A stretch of 64,000 bases of DNA from NCBI RefSeq assembly GCF_001500025.1, contig NZ_LQIW01000016.1, positions 1-64,000 of the forward strand, given 5' to 3'. The notes beneath the pieces were generated by a model, which saw nothing but the letters and a program-made list of their open reading frames with translations, was not told the origin of the DNA and did not search any database. Shown one piece after another: positions 8,059-16,126 of this stretch; the first letter of the stretch is position 1; every line of letters begins with the position of its first letter. The position numbers and the translations under genes are program-made. The stretch is from Mycobacterium sp. IS-1590 (GTDB taxonomy: Bacteria; Actinomycetota; Actinomycetes; Mycobacteriales; Mycobacteriaceae).

Positions 8059-8534
8059 CGGCGGGCTCGTTCCAGAAGCGACCGGACGGTCTGCACGTGC
8101 GACGTCTCGATCGACGCCCACAAGGCGCGGACCAACGCATTGTCGTGACGTACCAACGTCGCGAACAGTAATCCGCCGTTCCCGCGACGCAGAACCAGTT
8201 CGGCTGGCATCCCGAGCCGCGAGTTCGCCCCGACCTTCACGAAACCGGCGCCGCGGTCGCGAATCTTCCACCCGAGGATCGCCCCGGCCGAACCCGGCGC
8301 TCGCAGCTTGAGCCCGATCGCCGACCAAGCCGACAGCAGCCGGATCCGGGTGTGCAGCGGCGCGCCCTCCAATATCAGTCGCATCCATTCCTCGGCACTG
8401 CGCTCGAGGGGATGCTCGACGGTGACGTCGAAGGCGTCGGCGTAGTCGACGCGCCCGAGCGTGCTCGCGGTGAGCAGCGCTTCGCTGGGCGGAACCTGCT
8501 GAACGTGACAATTCAACGCGCTGATTTCCGTCAT
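8055..8534 (-). CDS. Conserved hypothetical protein (second gene of a two-gene unit)
   Basis: A 159-aa protein of unknown function. It has no signal peptide or TM helix. Features include the segment VDYADAFDVTVEHPLERSAEEW, a Leu/Arg-rich centre and a strand GNGGLLFATLVRHDNALVRALW, which resembles a small alpha+beta (possibly SRPBCC-like) fold. The ATG overlaps the stop of the upstream 205-aa gene by 4 bases, so the two are coupled and probably work together. Both lie beside a TetR regulator with a palindrome overlapping the upstream gene's start. Confidence 0.55.
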   Translation of the reverse strand: MTEISALNCHVQQVPPSEALLTASTLGRVDYADAFDVTVEHPLERSAEEWMRLILEGAPLHTRIRLLSAWSAIGLKLRAPGSAGAILGWKIRDRGAGFVKVGANSRLGMPAELVLRRGNGGLLFATLVRHDNALVRALWASIETSHVQTVRSLLERARR

Positions 8535-9148
8535 GGTCGTCTACTTTCGGATCGTGTCGCGCCATGCCTGCTGCGCCACAGTCGACCGATGTCGCGCAGC
8601 ATCAGCGGGTAGACGACGAAGTGGCGGAAGGGAGTGATCGCGCGCAGATACATCCGGCCCATCGCACCGTTGGGCCGGACGAGCACCGCCATCTGTCCGC
8701 GGTGCACACCCGTGGCGTCGGCGACCCATCCGACGTGTAGCACGCCGTGGACGGTCCGATTGGCGATCTCCATCGCGAACTCGTCGTCGATGCGGTACAG
8801 GGGCTGGAAATGGGCGTGGTCGACCGCGAGTCGCGTTGCGCTGGAGCGTAATTCAGGACTGAGCCGGTCTTGCAGGGTGTGGACGCGCGCACCCAGGCCG
8901 GCCTGTTCCGTGTCGAGGGCGAACACCCTTCCCAGCGCCCACCGGGCGGCGAACAACGCGCGCACGACGGGTGAGGCCCGGGCGGCATCGTATGTGCACC
9001 ACAGCTTCACGAGCTCATCGAAGTCGTCGGGCCGCCCCGGCGTCGGCAGCGCCCAGAGGTCGAGGACCTCGAAGTCCTCGGCGATCTCATGAATACGCCA
9101 GGGCCGGGCGGCATGCTCGGAGATGTCGAGCCGCTCACTACCAAACAT
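8531..9148 (-). CDS. DUF2867-like conserved protein
   Basis: A 205-aa protein. The start RLDISEHAARPWRIHEIAEDFEVLD and the C-terminal segment FRHFVVYPLMLRDIGRLWR resemble DUF2867-type proteins, a SRPBCC-related family of unknown role. This is by recall and is not certain. The ATG lies inside the CATACA-N4-TGTATG palindrome, so a bound TetR protein would block expression directly. It is coupled by a 4-base overlap to the 159-aa gene and divergent from the TetR gene. Confidence 0.55.
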   Translation of the reverse strand: MFGSERLDISEHAARPWRIHEIAEDFEVLDLWALPTPGRPDDFDELVKLWCTYDAARASPVVRALFAARWALGRVFALDTEQAGLGARVHTLQDRLSPELRSSATRLAVDHAHFQPLYRIDDEFAMEIANRTVHGVLHVGWVADATGVHRGQMAVLVRPNGAMGRMYLRAITPFRHFVVYPLMLRDIGRLWRSRHGATRSESRRP

Positions 9149-9161
9149 ACATCACTGTATG
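9146..9161. promoter_or_regulatory. Candidate TetR operator CATACA-N4-TGTATG
   Basis: A perfect 6+6 inverted repeat with a 4-base spacer, located between the DUF2867-like gene and the TetR gene. It covers the ATG of the minus-strand gene (9146-9148) and lies 45 bases upstream of the TetR start. This fits repression of the divergent pair and autoregulation by the TetR protein. Confidence 0.6.
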
Positions 9162-9205
9162 CTTGAATTCTCAACGCCGTCAAGGGCTGAACGAAGGGGA
9201 TGGAA

Positions 9206-9784
9206 ATGGGCGCTCAGATCCGCACACCGCGAAACGTGTGGATCGACGCCGGACTCGAGGCGCTGGCGGCAGGTGGGCCGGACGCCGTCCGGGTGGATCT
9301 GCTCGCCAAGGCGTTGGGCGTCACCCGTGGCGGCTTCTACTGGCACTTCACCAATCGACAGGACTTCCTCGACGCACTGCTGGAGTCCTGGGAGCAGCGC
9401 AGCACCGACGATGTGCTCGCTCGTGTGGAGTCCGAGGGTGGAGACGCCCGGTCGAAGGTTCGCAGGGCCGGGCTACTCACTTTCTCCAAACAGCTCCTCC
9501 CGGTGGACCTCGCGGTGCGGGACTGGGCCCGCCGTGACCGGGCGGTGGCACGGCGCCTTCGTCGCGTCGACAACCGTCGCATGGCGTATCTGCGTGCTCT
9601 CATCGGCACTTTCGTTCAGGACGCCGCCGATGTCGAGGCCCGTGCCATGCTTGCTTTCTCGTTGGCGATCGGGGGGCACTTCATTGCCGCCGACCACGCC
9701 GGGCTGACCCGACGCGAAGTGATGGAGCGCGCCACGCAGCGACTTCTCACGGCGGGGAAGTCGGCAGGCTCAACCGGTTCTTGA
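9206..9784 (+). CDS. TetR/AcrR-family regulator
   Basis: A 192-aa regulator with an N-terminal TetR helix-turn-helix (about residues 8-55): GPDAVRVDLLAKALGVTRGGFYWHF. A variable helical ligand domain follows, with an Arg-rich segment at about 95-120. The ATG at 9206 is preferred over the ATG at 9200 because the purine tract AAGGGG then sits 6 bases upstream. It is divergent from the two-gene hypothetical unit and next to a palindromic operator. The ligand is unknown. Its last 38 bases overlap a gene remnant on the other strand. Confidence 0.8.
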   Translation: MGAQIRTPRNVWIDAGLEALAAGGPDAVRVDLLAKALGVTRGGFYWHFTNRQDFLDALLESWEQRSTDDVLARVESEGGDARSKVRRAGLLTFSKQLLPVDLAVRDWARRDRAVARRLRRVDNRRMAYLRALIGTFVQDAADVEARAMLAFSLAIGGHFIAADHAGLTRREVMERATQRLLTAGKSAGSTGS

Positions 9785-9875
9785 TGTCGTCGATCTCGGC
9801 TTCGATGCGCTCCAGATCCCCGGCGCAGGGAAACCGGCCTACGGCGACGCGATCAGCCCCCGCGGAGAACCACTT
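9747..9875 (-). pseudogene. In-frame remnant after the nitronate monooxygenase stop
   Basis: Directly after the TAG stop (9876-9878) of the nitronate monooxygenase gene the same minus-strand frame stays open for 42 codons. It encodes a protein-like sequence, including SAGADRVAVGRFPCAGDLER followed by IEAEIDDIKNRL, ending at a TGA at 9747. It has no start codon. The segment resembles the C-terminal end of a TIM-barrel (luciferase-like or flavin) oxidoreductase. The best explanation is the tail of a deleted gene. A less likely one is that the TAG is a recent nonsense mutation in a longer protein. The last 38 bases overlap the TetR gene. Confidence 0.4.
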
Positions 9876-11009
9876 CTAGACCGAGGCGGCCTCGTTGATC
9901 TCGTCGAGCCTGCCGGTCGCCTCGAGGTACTCCTGCACCCAGCGTTCGATCACCGTTGCGGTCTTCTCCACCTTGGTGAACTGCCCCACGACCTGACCGA
10001 TGGGGTTGAAAGCCACGTCGACGGACTCATTCGGATACTTGTGCGTGGCAGCCACCGCCATCCCGGAAACCATGTACTGCAACGGCATTCCGAGCGGCTT
10101 GGGGTTGTTGGGATCTTCCCACGCCTCGGTCCACTCGTTGCGCAGCATACGCGCGGGCTTACCGGTGAACGACCGGCTGCGCACCGTGTCCTTGCTGGTG
10201 GCCTTGACGTACGCCGCGTGCTGAACCGGGGTGTTCTCCGACTCTTCGACCATCACCCACTGCGAACCGGTCCAGGCGCCTTGAGCCCCGAGCGCCAGCG
10301 CGGCCGCGATCTGCTCACCGCTGCCGATGCCGCCTGCGGCCAGCACGGGCACCGGGGCGACCTCCTTGACGACCTGCGGCCACAGCACGATTGAGCCGAT
10401 CTCGCCGCAGTGCCCGCCGGCCTCACCGCCCTGGGCGATGATGATGTCCACGCCGGCGTCGGCGTGTTTGCGCGCCTGCGACGGCGAACCGCACAGCGCG
10501 GCGACCTTGCGGCCTTCGTCGTGGATGTGCTTGATCATGTCGGCGGGCGGAGTGCCGAGCGCGTTGGCGATCAGCGTGCATTTCGGATGCCGCAACGCGA
10601 CCTCGACCTGCGGGGTGGCGGTGGCCTCGGTCCAACCGAGCAGCTGCAGTGCGTCGTCGTCGCTGTGGTCGACGGGGACGCCGTGCTCGGCGAGGATCTT
10701 CTTGGCGAAGTCGATGTGCTCCTGCGGGACGAGATCGTTGAGGGTCTTCTTGAGCACTTCCGGATCCATGTCGGCGGAGTCCATGCCCTCGTACTTGTTC
10801 GGGATCACGATGTCCACGCCGTACGGGTGATCACCGATGTTCTCGTCGATCCACTTGAGCTCGATCTCGAGCTGCTCCGGGGTGTATCCGACGGCGCCGA
10901 GCACGCCGAAGCCGCCGGCCTTGCTCACGGCGACCACCACGTCCCGGCAGTGGGTGAACGCGAAGATCGGATACTCGATGCCGAGGTCGTTACAGATCGG
11001 GGTGCGCAT
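9876..11009 (-). CDS. Nitronate monooxygenase/2-nitropropane dioxygenase family flavoprotein
   Basis: A 377-aa FMN-dependent TIM-barrel enzyme of the NMO/2-NPD family. Motifs include the N-terminal barrel start PICNDLGIEYPIFAF, VSKAGGFGVLGAVG, the phosphate-binding region IIAQGGEAGGHCGEIG and VPVLAAGGIGSGEQIAAALALGAQGAWTGS. It would oxidise nitronates or serve as a lipid-catabolic flavin oxidoreductase. The start is the ATG at 11009 (MRTPICNDLG); the open frame adds nine unlikely residues upstream. A perfect KstR-type palindrome lies 30 bases upstream of the ATG. I recall that a homologue, Rv1894c, belongs to the KstR regulon, which supports a role in sterol degradation. Confidence 0.8.
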   Translation of the reverse strand: MRTPICNDLGIEYPIFAFTHCRDVVVAVSKAGGFGVLGAVGYTPEQLEIELKWIDENIGDHPYGVDIVIPNKYEGMDSADMDPEVLKKTLNDLVPQEHIDFAKKILAEHGVPVDHSDDDALQLLGWTEATATPQVEVALRHPKCTLIANALGTPPADMIKHIHDEGRKVAALCGSPSQARKHADAGVDIIIAQGGEAGGHCGEIGSIVLWPQVVKEVAPVPVLAAGGIGSGEQIAAALALGAQGAWTGSQWVMVEESENTPVQHAAYVKATSKDTVRSRSFTGKPARMLRNEWTEAWEDPNNPKPLGMPLQYMVSGMAVAATHKYPNESVDVAFNPIGQVVGQFTKVEKTATVIERWVQEYLEATGRLDEINEAASV

Positions 11010-11038
11010 GCCTGCTCCTTGGTGGTGGCCGCTCAAAT

Positions 11039-11052
11039 TGAAACGTGTTCTA
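11039..11052. promoter_or_regulatory. KstR operator, perfect TnnAACnnGTTnnA match
   Basis: TGAAACGTGTTCTA matches every fixed position of TnnAACnnGTTnnA. It lies 30 bases upstream of the nitronate monooxygenase ATG and just after the stop of the VOC gene. This predicts derepression of the monooxygenase gene by cholesterol-derived CoA thioesters. Confidence 0.7.
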
Positions 11053-11054
11053 GT

Positions 11055-11411
11055 TTAGTACGCGCCGAGGTCTTCTACGAAAGAGACCTCGTTACCGTCC
11101 GGATCGACGACGTCGGCGACCCTCACCACGTCAGCGATCACGACGACCTCTCCGGCGTCGATACCCAGCTCCGCCAACTCCGCGATCTGCGCATCCAGAT
11201 CGTCGACCCCGATCCGGACCGCCGACCGGCCCGCCCGCGTGCCGTCCTCCATGAGCTGCAGCCAGGCGGTCGCGGTGATCTGCCACTCGGCGACGCCCTC
11301 GATCGGCTCGAGATCGGGGCCGCGCCCCATCACCTCGCAGTACCACGATCGGGCCGTGGCGAAATCGCCGGTGGCGACGACCGCGGCGACATCGTTGAAC
11401 TTCGGAGCCAC
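11055..11411 (-). CDS. VOC (glyoxalase/bleomycin-resistance) family protein
   Basis: A 118-aa single-domain vicinal oxygen chelate protein with paired beta-alpha-beta units: ATARSWYCEVMGRGPDL near the start and VVDPDGNEVSFVEDLG at the end. Metal ligands are not certain; the usual N-terminal His is absent, and the C-terminal Glu position may be E in NEVSF. It may be a non-enzymatic binding protein or an epimerase/dioxygenase-like enzyme. The start is GTG. It lies 45 bases upstream of the nitronate monooxygenase on the same strand, with the KstR palindrome in the gap. Confidence 0.65.
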   Translation of the reverse strand: MAPKFNDVAAVVATGDFATARSWYCEVMGRGPDLEPIEGVAEWQITATAWLQLMEDGTRAGRSAVRIGVDDLDAQIAELAELGIDAGEVVVIADVVRVADVVDPDGNEVSFVEDLGAY

Positions 11412-11492
11412 GGTCCAATCCTTCGCCGAGACTGCGCGTTATGACGGGATTCGGCCGAAATCCGTCAGAAACCGCAGGCTCGACGCGCGCGG

Positions 11493-12269
11493 TCAGTCGT
11501 AACCGATCAGCCTCCGGAACGACACCCGTCTGCGGCTGCTCGCCCCCTCGACCTGCAACACCGGCCACCCGTGTTCGGCCGCCATCGCGGCGAGCCCGGG
11601 ACGCGGGTTCACCGGCCGCGGATTGCCGACCAGAGCCATCAACACCGAGTCCTCGTCTCCGTCGGCGTAGAAGTAACTGCGATGCAACTCAACGTCATTG
11701 GCCCGGCAGAAGTTCTGCACCGCGGTCGATTTGTTGGCGCCCCAGATGACGGGCTTGGCGATCCGGCCGGTGAGGAGCCCGGCGTCGTCTGTCTCGAAGT
11801 GGTTGCACAACACGTGGTGGATCCCGGTGAACCGGGCAACGGGTTCAGCGTGGATGGTCAACGCCGAGCTGCTGAGCACGACGGTGTGACCGCGCTGCTG
11901 GTGCGCCTGGACAATCTCGTGCATGTAGGGGAACACGCGCGCCGCAACCCGCTCCACGAACAGCCGTTCACCGAGTTCGTCGAGTTCGGCGAGGGATTCA
12001 CCGCGCAGGTACCCGGCCGCGCGGGTGAGGAGCCGCTCGAATTGCATGCGGCCCAACCGATAACGCAGCGACGCTTCGACCACGCCCAGCACCTCGCCGA
12101 TGCGCGCCTGCCTGCGGCGGATGCGGTCGGCGGCGTGTGCCGTGGCGGTGAAACCGTCGACCAGCGTGCCGTCGAGATCGAAGAATGCCCCGACGCGAGG
12201 ATCCTGCGGGCTGGCGGCGACCTCGGCTACAGCGTCCACGCGCTCCGGTACCGCCGGCTGCAGGCTCAT
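11493..12269 (-). CDS. HAD-superfamily IB hydrolase (phosphoserine-phosphatase-like)
   Basis: A 258-aa HAD phosphatase. Motif I is FFDLDGTLVDG, with the nucleophilic Asp and acid/base Asp. Motif II is VVLSSSAL. A lysine-containing segment (GANKSTAVQNF) serves as motif III, and YFYADGDEDSVLM is motif IV. This HAD-IB type is common in mycobacteria, alone or fused to acyltransferases, and hydrolyses small phosphate esters. The substrate is unknown. It starts 12 bases after the stop of the upstream reductase gene, so both are probably in one operon driven from the KstR-site promoter. Confidence 0.75.
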   Translation of the reverse strand: MSLQPAVPERVDAVAEVAASPQDPRVGAFFDLDGTLVDGFTATAHAADRIRRRQARIGEVLGVVEASLRYRLGRMQFERLLTRAAGYLRGESLAELDELGERLFVERVAARVFPYMHEIVQAHQQRGHTVVLSSSALTIHAEPVARFTGIHHVLCNHFETDDAGLLTGRIAKPVIWGANKSTAVQNFCRANDVELHRSYFYADGDEDSVLMALVGNPRPVNPRPGLAAMAAEHGWPVLQVEGASSRRRVSFRRLIGYD

Positions 12270-12281
12270 AACGTCGTCAGC

Positions 12282-13370
12282 TTACTGAGCCGCGTACAAC
12301 CCCTTGCCCGTCACGAGCGGCATGTCCAACGTGGTCCGGATACCCGGTGCGGCCGACACCACGTCCGGGATCGCGTTGACGATGCGGCCGGCCGCGGCCA
12401 GGATCGCGGCGTAGTTGTGGTCGCCGTTGCGACTCGTCGGGCAGATGTCCATGACATATGACGGTTCGCCGGTGATCTCGACGCGGTACGAACCGCCCGG
12501 CTGTGCGGGTTGCGCCCAATCCGGTCGCAGGTCGCCGCGCAACCGCGTGACGTGCTCGACCACGACCACCGGTCGGCCTCGGACCAGACCCTCGATCAGG
12601 AAGCGCACCGCCGCCACGGTGCCCTTCTTGATCGTGCCCACCGCGACGTCGAAGTCCTCGGGCGCCGGCTCCTGTTCGACGGAGTCCTTGATCTCATCGA
12701 CCTCGATGCCCAGGCCCGCCGCAAGCTGGCGGATCGCGGTGCCCCAGGCGATGCTCAGCACTCCCGGCTGATACAGCATCGGAAGGTCGCCGATCTCATC
12801 CGCAATGGGCCTGCCGAAGCCCATCACGTCGAACATGACGGTGGCGCCGTCGTAGCTCGCGTAGTCCGCGATCTCCATCGTGCGGACCTGTTCGATGCTC
12901 TGACATGTTCCAGCGAGCGCGAAGGGGAGCAGGTCGGTCACGAAACCCGGGTCGACGCCGGTCATAAAGACCGTCGAATTACCTTCTCGCGCAGCATCTT
13001 CGACACGCTGAATGTACTTGTCCGGGATCACCTGCCACGGGTACTGCAACACGCCGAGACCCGAGCCGACGACGTCGATGCCGGCCGCGAGGATCTTGCG
13101 CACGTCGGCCATCGCGTCGGGCAGTCGGGTGTCGCCCATCGCGCAGTACACGACGCATTCCGGCGCGCCGGCGATGATCTCGTCGAGATCCCCGACCGCG
13201 CTCACACCGGTGGTGACGTCGAGGCCGGCCAACTCGCCGGCGTCCTTGCCGACCTTGGCCTCCGACGAGACCCAGACGCCGGTGAGGTCGAATCGCGAAT
13301 CGTTGACGAGTTGCTTGAGCGCGAGGCTGCCGCAGTTACCGGTTCCGATGAGCGCCACACGAATAGCCAT
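12282..13370 (-). CDS. Dihydrodipicolinate-reductase-like NAD(P)H-dependent oxidoreductase
   Basis: A 362-aa protein with an N-terminal Rossmann fold (VALIGTGNCGSLALKQLV) and a dihydrodipicolinate-reductase/diaminopentanoate-dehydrogenase-like arrangement. Examples are VVYCAMGDTRLPDAMADV and the catalytic-domain segment VFMTGVDPGFVTDLLP. In mycobacteria this family is annotated as NAD(P)H-dependent dehydrogenases of unknown substrate. It is not DapB, which is shorter (about 245 aa). The promoter region holds a perfect KstR palindrome shared with the divergent SDR gene, so a steroid-related substrate is plausible but not shown. Confidence 0.7.
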   Translation of the reverse strand: MAIRVALIGTGNCGSLALKQLVNDSRFDLTGVWVSSEAKVGKDAGELAGLDVTTGVSAVGDLDEIIAGAPECVVYCAMGDTRLPDAMADVRKILAAGIDVVGSGLGVLQYPWQVIPDKYIQRVEDAAREGNSTVFMTGVDPGFVTDLLPFALAGTCQSIEQVRTMEIADYASYDGATVMFDVMGFGRPIADEIGDLPMLYQPGVLSIAWGTAIRQLAAGLGIEVDEIKDSVEQEPAPEDFDVAVGTIKKGTVAAVRFLIEGLVRGRPVVVVEHVTRLRGDLRPDWAQPAQPGGSYRVEITGEPSYVMDICPTSRNGDHNYAAILAAAGRIVNAIPDVVSAAPGIRTTLDMPLVTGKGLYAAQ

Positions 13371-13401
13371 GGCCAGCAGTATGCGTGCCGGCCAGCCGAA
13401 T

Positions 13402-13415
13402 TGGAACAGGTTCTA
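13402..13415. promoter_or_regulatory. KstR operator in a divergent promoter, perfect match
   Basis: TGGAACAGGTTCTA matches TnnAACnnGTTnnA at every fixed position. It is centred in the 77-base gap between the reductase gene (minus) and the SDR gene (plus), so one bound KstR could repress both transcripts. Confidence 0.7.
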
Positions 13416-13447
13416 GTTCCTCGCGGGGTGCGGTAGCCTGACGCCCC

Positions 13448-14182
13448 ATGGGACGTGTGGACGACAAAGTGGCATTGATCAGCGGCGGCGCTCGCGGTAT
13501 GGGGGCGGCCGATGCCCGCGCGCTGGTGGCCGAAGGCGCCAAGGTCGTGATCGGCGACATCCTCGACGAGGAGGGCAAGGCGCTGGCCGACGAGATCGGT
13601 GACGCCGCGCGCTACGTCCACCTCGACGTCACCCAGGCCGACCAGTGGGAGGCCGCGGTCGCCACCGCGGTGAACGAATTCGGCAAGCTCAACGTCTTGG
13701 TCAACAACGCGGGGACTGTGGCCCTGGGGATGATCGGCCAGTTCGACATGGCCAAGTGGCAGAAGGTCATCGACGTCAACCTCACCGGCACCTTCCTCGG
13801 CATGCAGCATTCGGTCGAGGCGATGAAGGCCGCCGGCGGCGGGTCGATCATCAACATCTCCTCGATCGAGGGATTGCGCGGCGCCGTGATGGTGCACCCG
13901 TATGTGGCTTCGAAGTGGGCGGTGCGCGGGCTGACCAAGTCGGCGGCACTGGAACTCGGCCCGCACAACATTCGGGTCAACTCGGTGCATCCCGGCTTCA
14001 TCCGCACGCCGATGACCAAGCACTTCCCGGACAACATGTTGCGGATCCCGCTCGGCCGGCCCGGTCAGCCCGACGAGGTGGCGACCTTCATCGTCTTCCT
14101 CGCCAGCGATGAGTCCCGATACTCGACCGGCGCCGAGTACGTGATGGACGGCGGGCTCACCAACGACGTCCCCCACAAATAA
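13448..14182 (+). CDS. Short-chain dehydrogenase, FabG3/3alpha(20beta)-hydroxysteroid dehydrogenase-like
   Basis: A 244-aa classical SDR. It has the cofactor motif SGGARGMGA, GDILDEEGKAL after strand 2 (an Asp that favours NAD), NNAG, the catalytic Ser in INISSIEG and YVASK with the catalytic Tyr and Lys. It ends in the SDR tail SRYSTGAEYVMDGG. Many segments (GARGMGA, DILDEEGKA, AARYVHLDVTQ) are identical to my memory of M. tuberculosis FabG3 (Rv2002), a 3alpha/20beta-hydroxysteroid dehydrogenase. Oxidation or reduction of steroid hydroxyls is therefore likely. A perfect KstR palindrome lies 33-46 bases upstream of the ATG. Confidence 0.82.
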   Translation: MGRVDDKVALISGGARGMGAADARALVAEGAKVVIGDILDEEGKALADEIGDAARYVHLDVTQADQWEAAVATAVNEFGKLNVLVNNAGTVALGMIGQFDMAKWQKVIDVNLTGTFLGMQHSVEAMKAAGGGSIINISSIEGLRGAVMVHPYVASKWAVRGLTKSAALELGPHNIRVNSVHPGFIRTPMTKHFPDNMLRIPLGRPGQPDEVATFIVFLASDESRYSTGAEYVMDGGLTNDVPHK

Positions 14183-14184
14183 CC

Positions 14185-14248
14185 CGCCGAACGTGGGTTA
14201 CCCGCACGCCACTCGCGACGTTTGCGTGACATAACCCCACACTCGGCG
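14185..14248. repeat. Imperfect inverted repeat between convergent genes
   Basis: CGCCGAACGTGGGTTA (14185-14200) is nearly complementary to TAACCCCACACTCGGCG (14232-14248), with a loop of about 31 bases. It sits between the SDR gene (plus) and the thioesterase gene (minus). It could be a bidirectional terminator or a dispersed mycobacterial intergenic palindrome. Confidence 0.45.
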
Positions 14249-14344
14249 AGGAGTAAGGCAGACGCCAGGGGCGGGGCGGCAAGGAGGCGCCGACCAGGGG
14301 TAGGGCGGACGCCAGGGGTGAGGCGACGGTCAGGTGGTTCGAGG

Positions 14345-14743
14345 TCAGTCGACGGCGGCGAAGTTGACCGTGGCGGTCGCGCCGACCTCGTCGTCGTTGC
14401 CGCGGTAGATGTCGACCTGGACGACCACCGAGCGTTTACCGGTACGCAGAATTCGCGCCACCGCCCGGGCCGGCCCGATCTTGATCGGCCGCAGATACCG
14501 GATGAACAGATCCGTGGTGGCGATGGCGTGACCGAACGGGGTGGCTCGAGAGGCAAGTTGGCCCGCGGTCACGTCGGCCATCGTCGCAACCAGACCGCCC
14601 TGCAGACCGCCGGCGGTGTTGGTGGTCCGTTCGTCGACGGGCATCTCCATCGTCACGGTCCCCTCGGGCGAGGGCACCTCCGTCAAACCGAGTTGGTCGA
14701 ACAACTCGCGAAGCGACTTGGGTGCCGTCATGGGTAATGACAT
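14345..14743 (-). CDS. Hotdog-fold thioesterase (PaaI/acyl-CoA thioesterase-like)
   Basis: A 132-aa hotdog protein. The core TTNTAGGLQGGLVATMADVTAGQLAS corresponds to the PaaI-type active-site helix (usually HGG; here LQGG). It is followed by TTDLFIRYLRPIKIGPARAVARI and the final strands VVVQVDIYRGN and ATATVNFAAVD. It would hydrolyse acyl-CoA thioesters. Two starts are possible: ATG at 14743 (MSLPM) or at 14731 (MTAPK), with no clear ribosome binding site for either. It is divergent from cinA. Confidence 0.75.
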   Translation of the reverse strand: MSLPMTAPKSLRELFDQLGLTEVPSPEGTVTMEMPVDERTTNTAGGLQGGLVATMADVTAGQLASRATPFGHAIATTDLFIRYLRPIKIGPARAVARILRTGKRSVVVQVDIYRGNDDEVGATATVNFAAVD

Positions 14744-14790
14744 TACCGCTGTTGCGCCGGTGCGATGTCGGGTGCGTAGTGTCGTAGCTT

Positions 14791-16050
14791 GTGAGCGCAC
14801 GCGCGGGCATCGTCGTCACCGGTACGGAGGTCCTCACCGGCCGGGTGCAGGACCTCAACGGACCCTGGCTCGCTGATCGGTTGCTGGAGCTGGGTGTCGA
14901 ACTGGCCCACATCACGATGTGCGGCGACCGGCCCGGCGACATCGAGGCGCAGCTGCGTTTCCTGGCCGACGAGGGTGTGGACCTCATCATCACCAGCGGC
15001 GGCCTCGGGCCCACCGCCGACGATATGACCGTCGAGACCGTGGCTCGGTTCAGCGGTCGAAAGTTGTTGTTGGACAACCGACTGGAGGAGAAGATCGCCG
15101 ACATCGTGTCGCGGCTGATGGCCCGCTTCCCGAACGTCGACCCCGAGGCGGTCCGGGCGGCCAACCGCAAGCAGGCCCTGATACCCGAAGGCGCCGATGT
15201 CATCGACCCGGTGGGCACCGCGCCGGGTGTGGTGGTCCCCGGCTCGCCGGCGGTTGTCGTGCTACCGGGCCCGCCACGGGAGCTGCAGCCCATGTGGCCG
15301 CTGGCGCTGCAGACCGCTGCCGTGCAGAAGGCGATCGCGGGCCGCACGCTTTACCGCCAGGAGATGGTGCGGATGTTCGGGCTCCCCGAGTCCGGGCTGG
15401 CCGACACACTGCGCGACGCCGAACGCGAGATCGACGGCTTCGAACGGCTCGAGATCACCACCTGTCTGCGGCGCGGTGAACTCGAGGTCGTCACCCGGTA
15501 TGAGCCCGACGCCGCCGAGACGTACGCGAAGCTGATGGCTCTGTTGCGTGATCGTCATGGCGATGCAGTGTTCTCCGAGGACGGCTCCCGCATCGATGAC
15601 CAGGTCGCTCGGCTGCTGGCCGGGCGTCGCATCGCGACCGCGGAGTCGTGCACCGGTGGGCTGTTGGCCGCGCGGCTGACCGACCTCGCCGGGTCGTCGG
15701 CATATGTCGCGGGTGCGGTCGTGGCCTACGCGAACGACGCCAAGTCCGAACTGCTCGGGGTCGACCCCGCGCTGATCGAACAGCACGGCGCGGTCTCCGA
15801 ACCCGTCGCCGAAGCGATGGCCGACGGGGCGCTGGACCGGTTCGGCGCGGACACCGCCGTCGCGATCACGGGCATCGCCGGGCCCGGGGGGGGGACGGAG
15901 GACAAGCCCGTCGGCACAGTGTGTTTCAGCCTGAAACTGGCCGATGGCACCACGGTGACCAGATCGATGCGGATGCCCGGTGACCGGGCCGACATCCGGG
16001 AGCGGTCCACCACCGTGGCCATGCACCTACTGCGCCGGGCGCTGAGCTGA
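14791..16050 (+). CDS. cinA: CinA-family protein (competence/damage-inducible, NMN deamidase-type)
   Basis: A 419-aa two-domain protein. The N-terminal MoaB/MogA-like domain has [35 protein letters not shown] and [15 protein letters not shown]. The C-terminal CinA domain (about 255-419) has [24 protein letters not shown] and [19 protein letters not shown], the amidase-type active site. CinA proteins recycle pyridine nucleotides (ADP-ribose pyrophosphatase and NMN amidase activities). The length is as expected. The start is GTG. A G-run (GGGGGGGG at about 15888-15895) inside the conserved GPGGG motif is a likely slippage-prone spot, but the frame is intact. Confidence 0.92.
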   Translation: MSARAGIVVTGTEVLTGRVQDLNGPWLADRLLELGVELAHITMCGDRPGDIEAQLRFLADEGVDLIITSGGLGPTADDMTVETVARFSGRKLLLDNRLEEKIADIVSRLMARFPNVDPEAVRAANRKQALIPEGADVIDPVGTAPGVVVPGSPAVVVLPGPPRELQPMWPLALQTAAVQKAIAGRTLYRQEMVRMFGLPESGLADTLRDAEREIDGFERLEITTCLRRGELEVVTRYEPDAAETYAKLMALLRDRHGDAVFSEDGSRIDDQVARLLAGRRIATAESCTGGLLAARLTDLAGSSAYVAGAVVAYANDAKSELLGVDPALIEQHGAVSEPVAEAMADGALDRFGADTAVAITGIAGPGGGTEDKPVGTVCFSLKLADGTTVTRSMRMPGDRADIRERSTTVAMHLLRRALS

Positions 16051-16126
16051 AATGCGCGTCCGCAGCCTCCTGCAGCGGTGCCATGCGGATCGGCTAACGT
16101 ACGGGTCCGACACAGGAGGAGTACCG

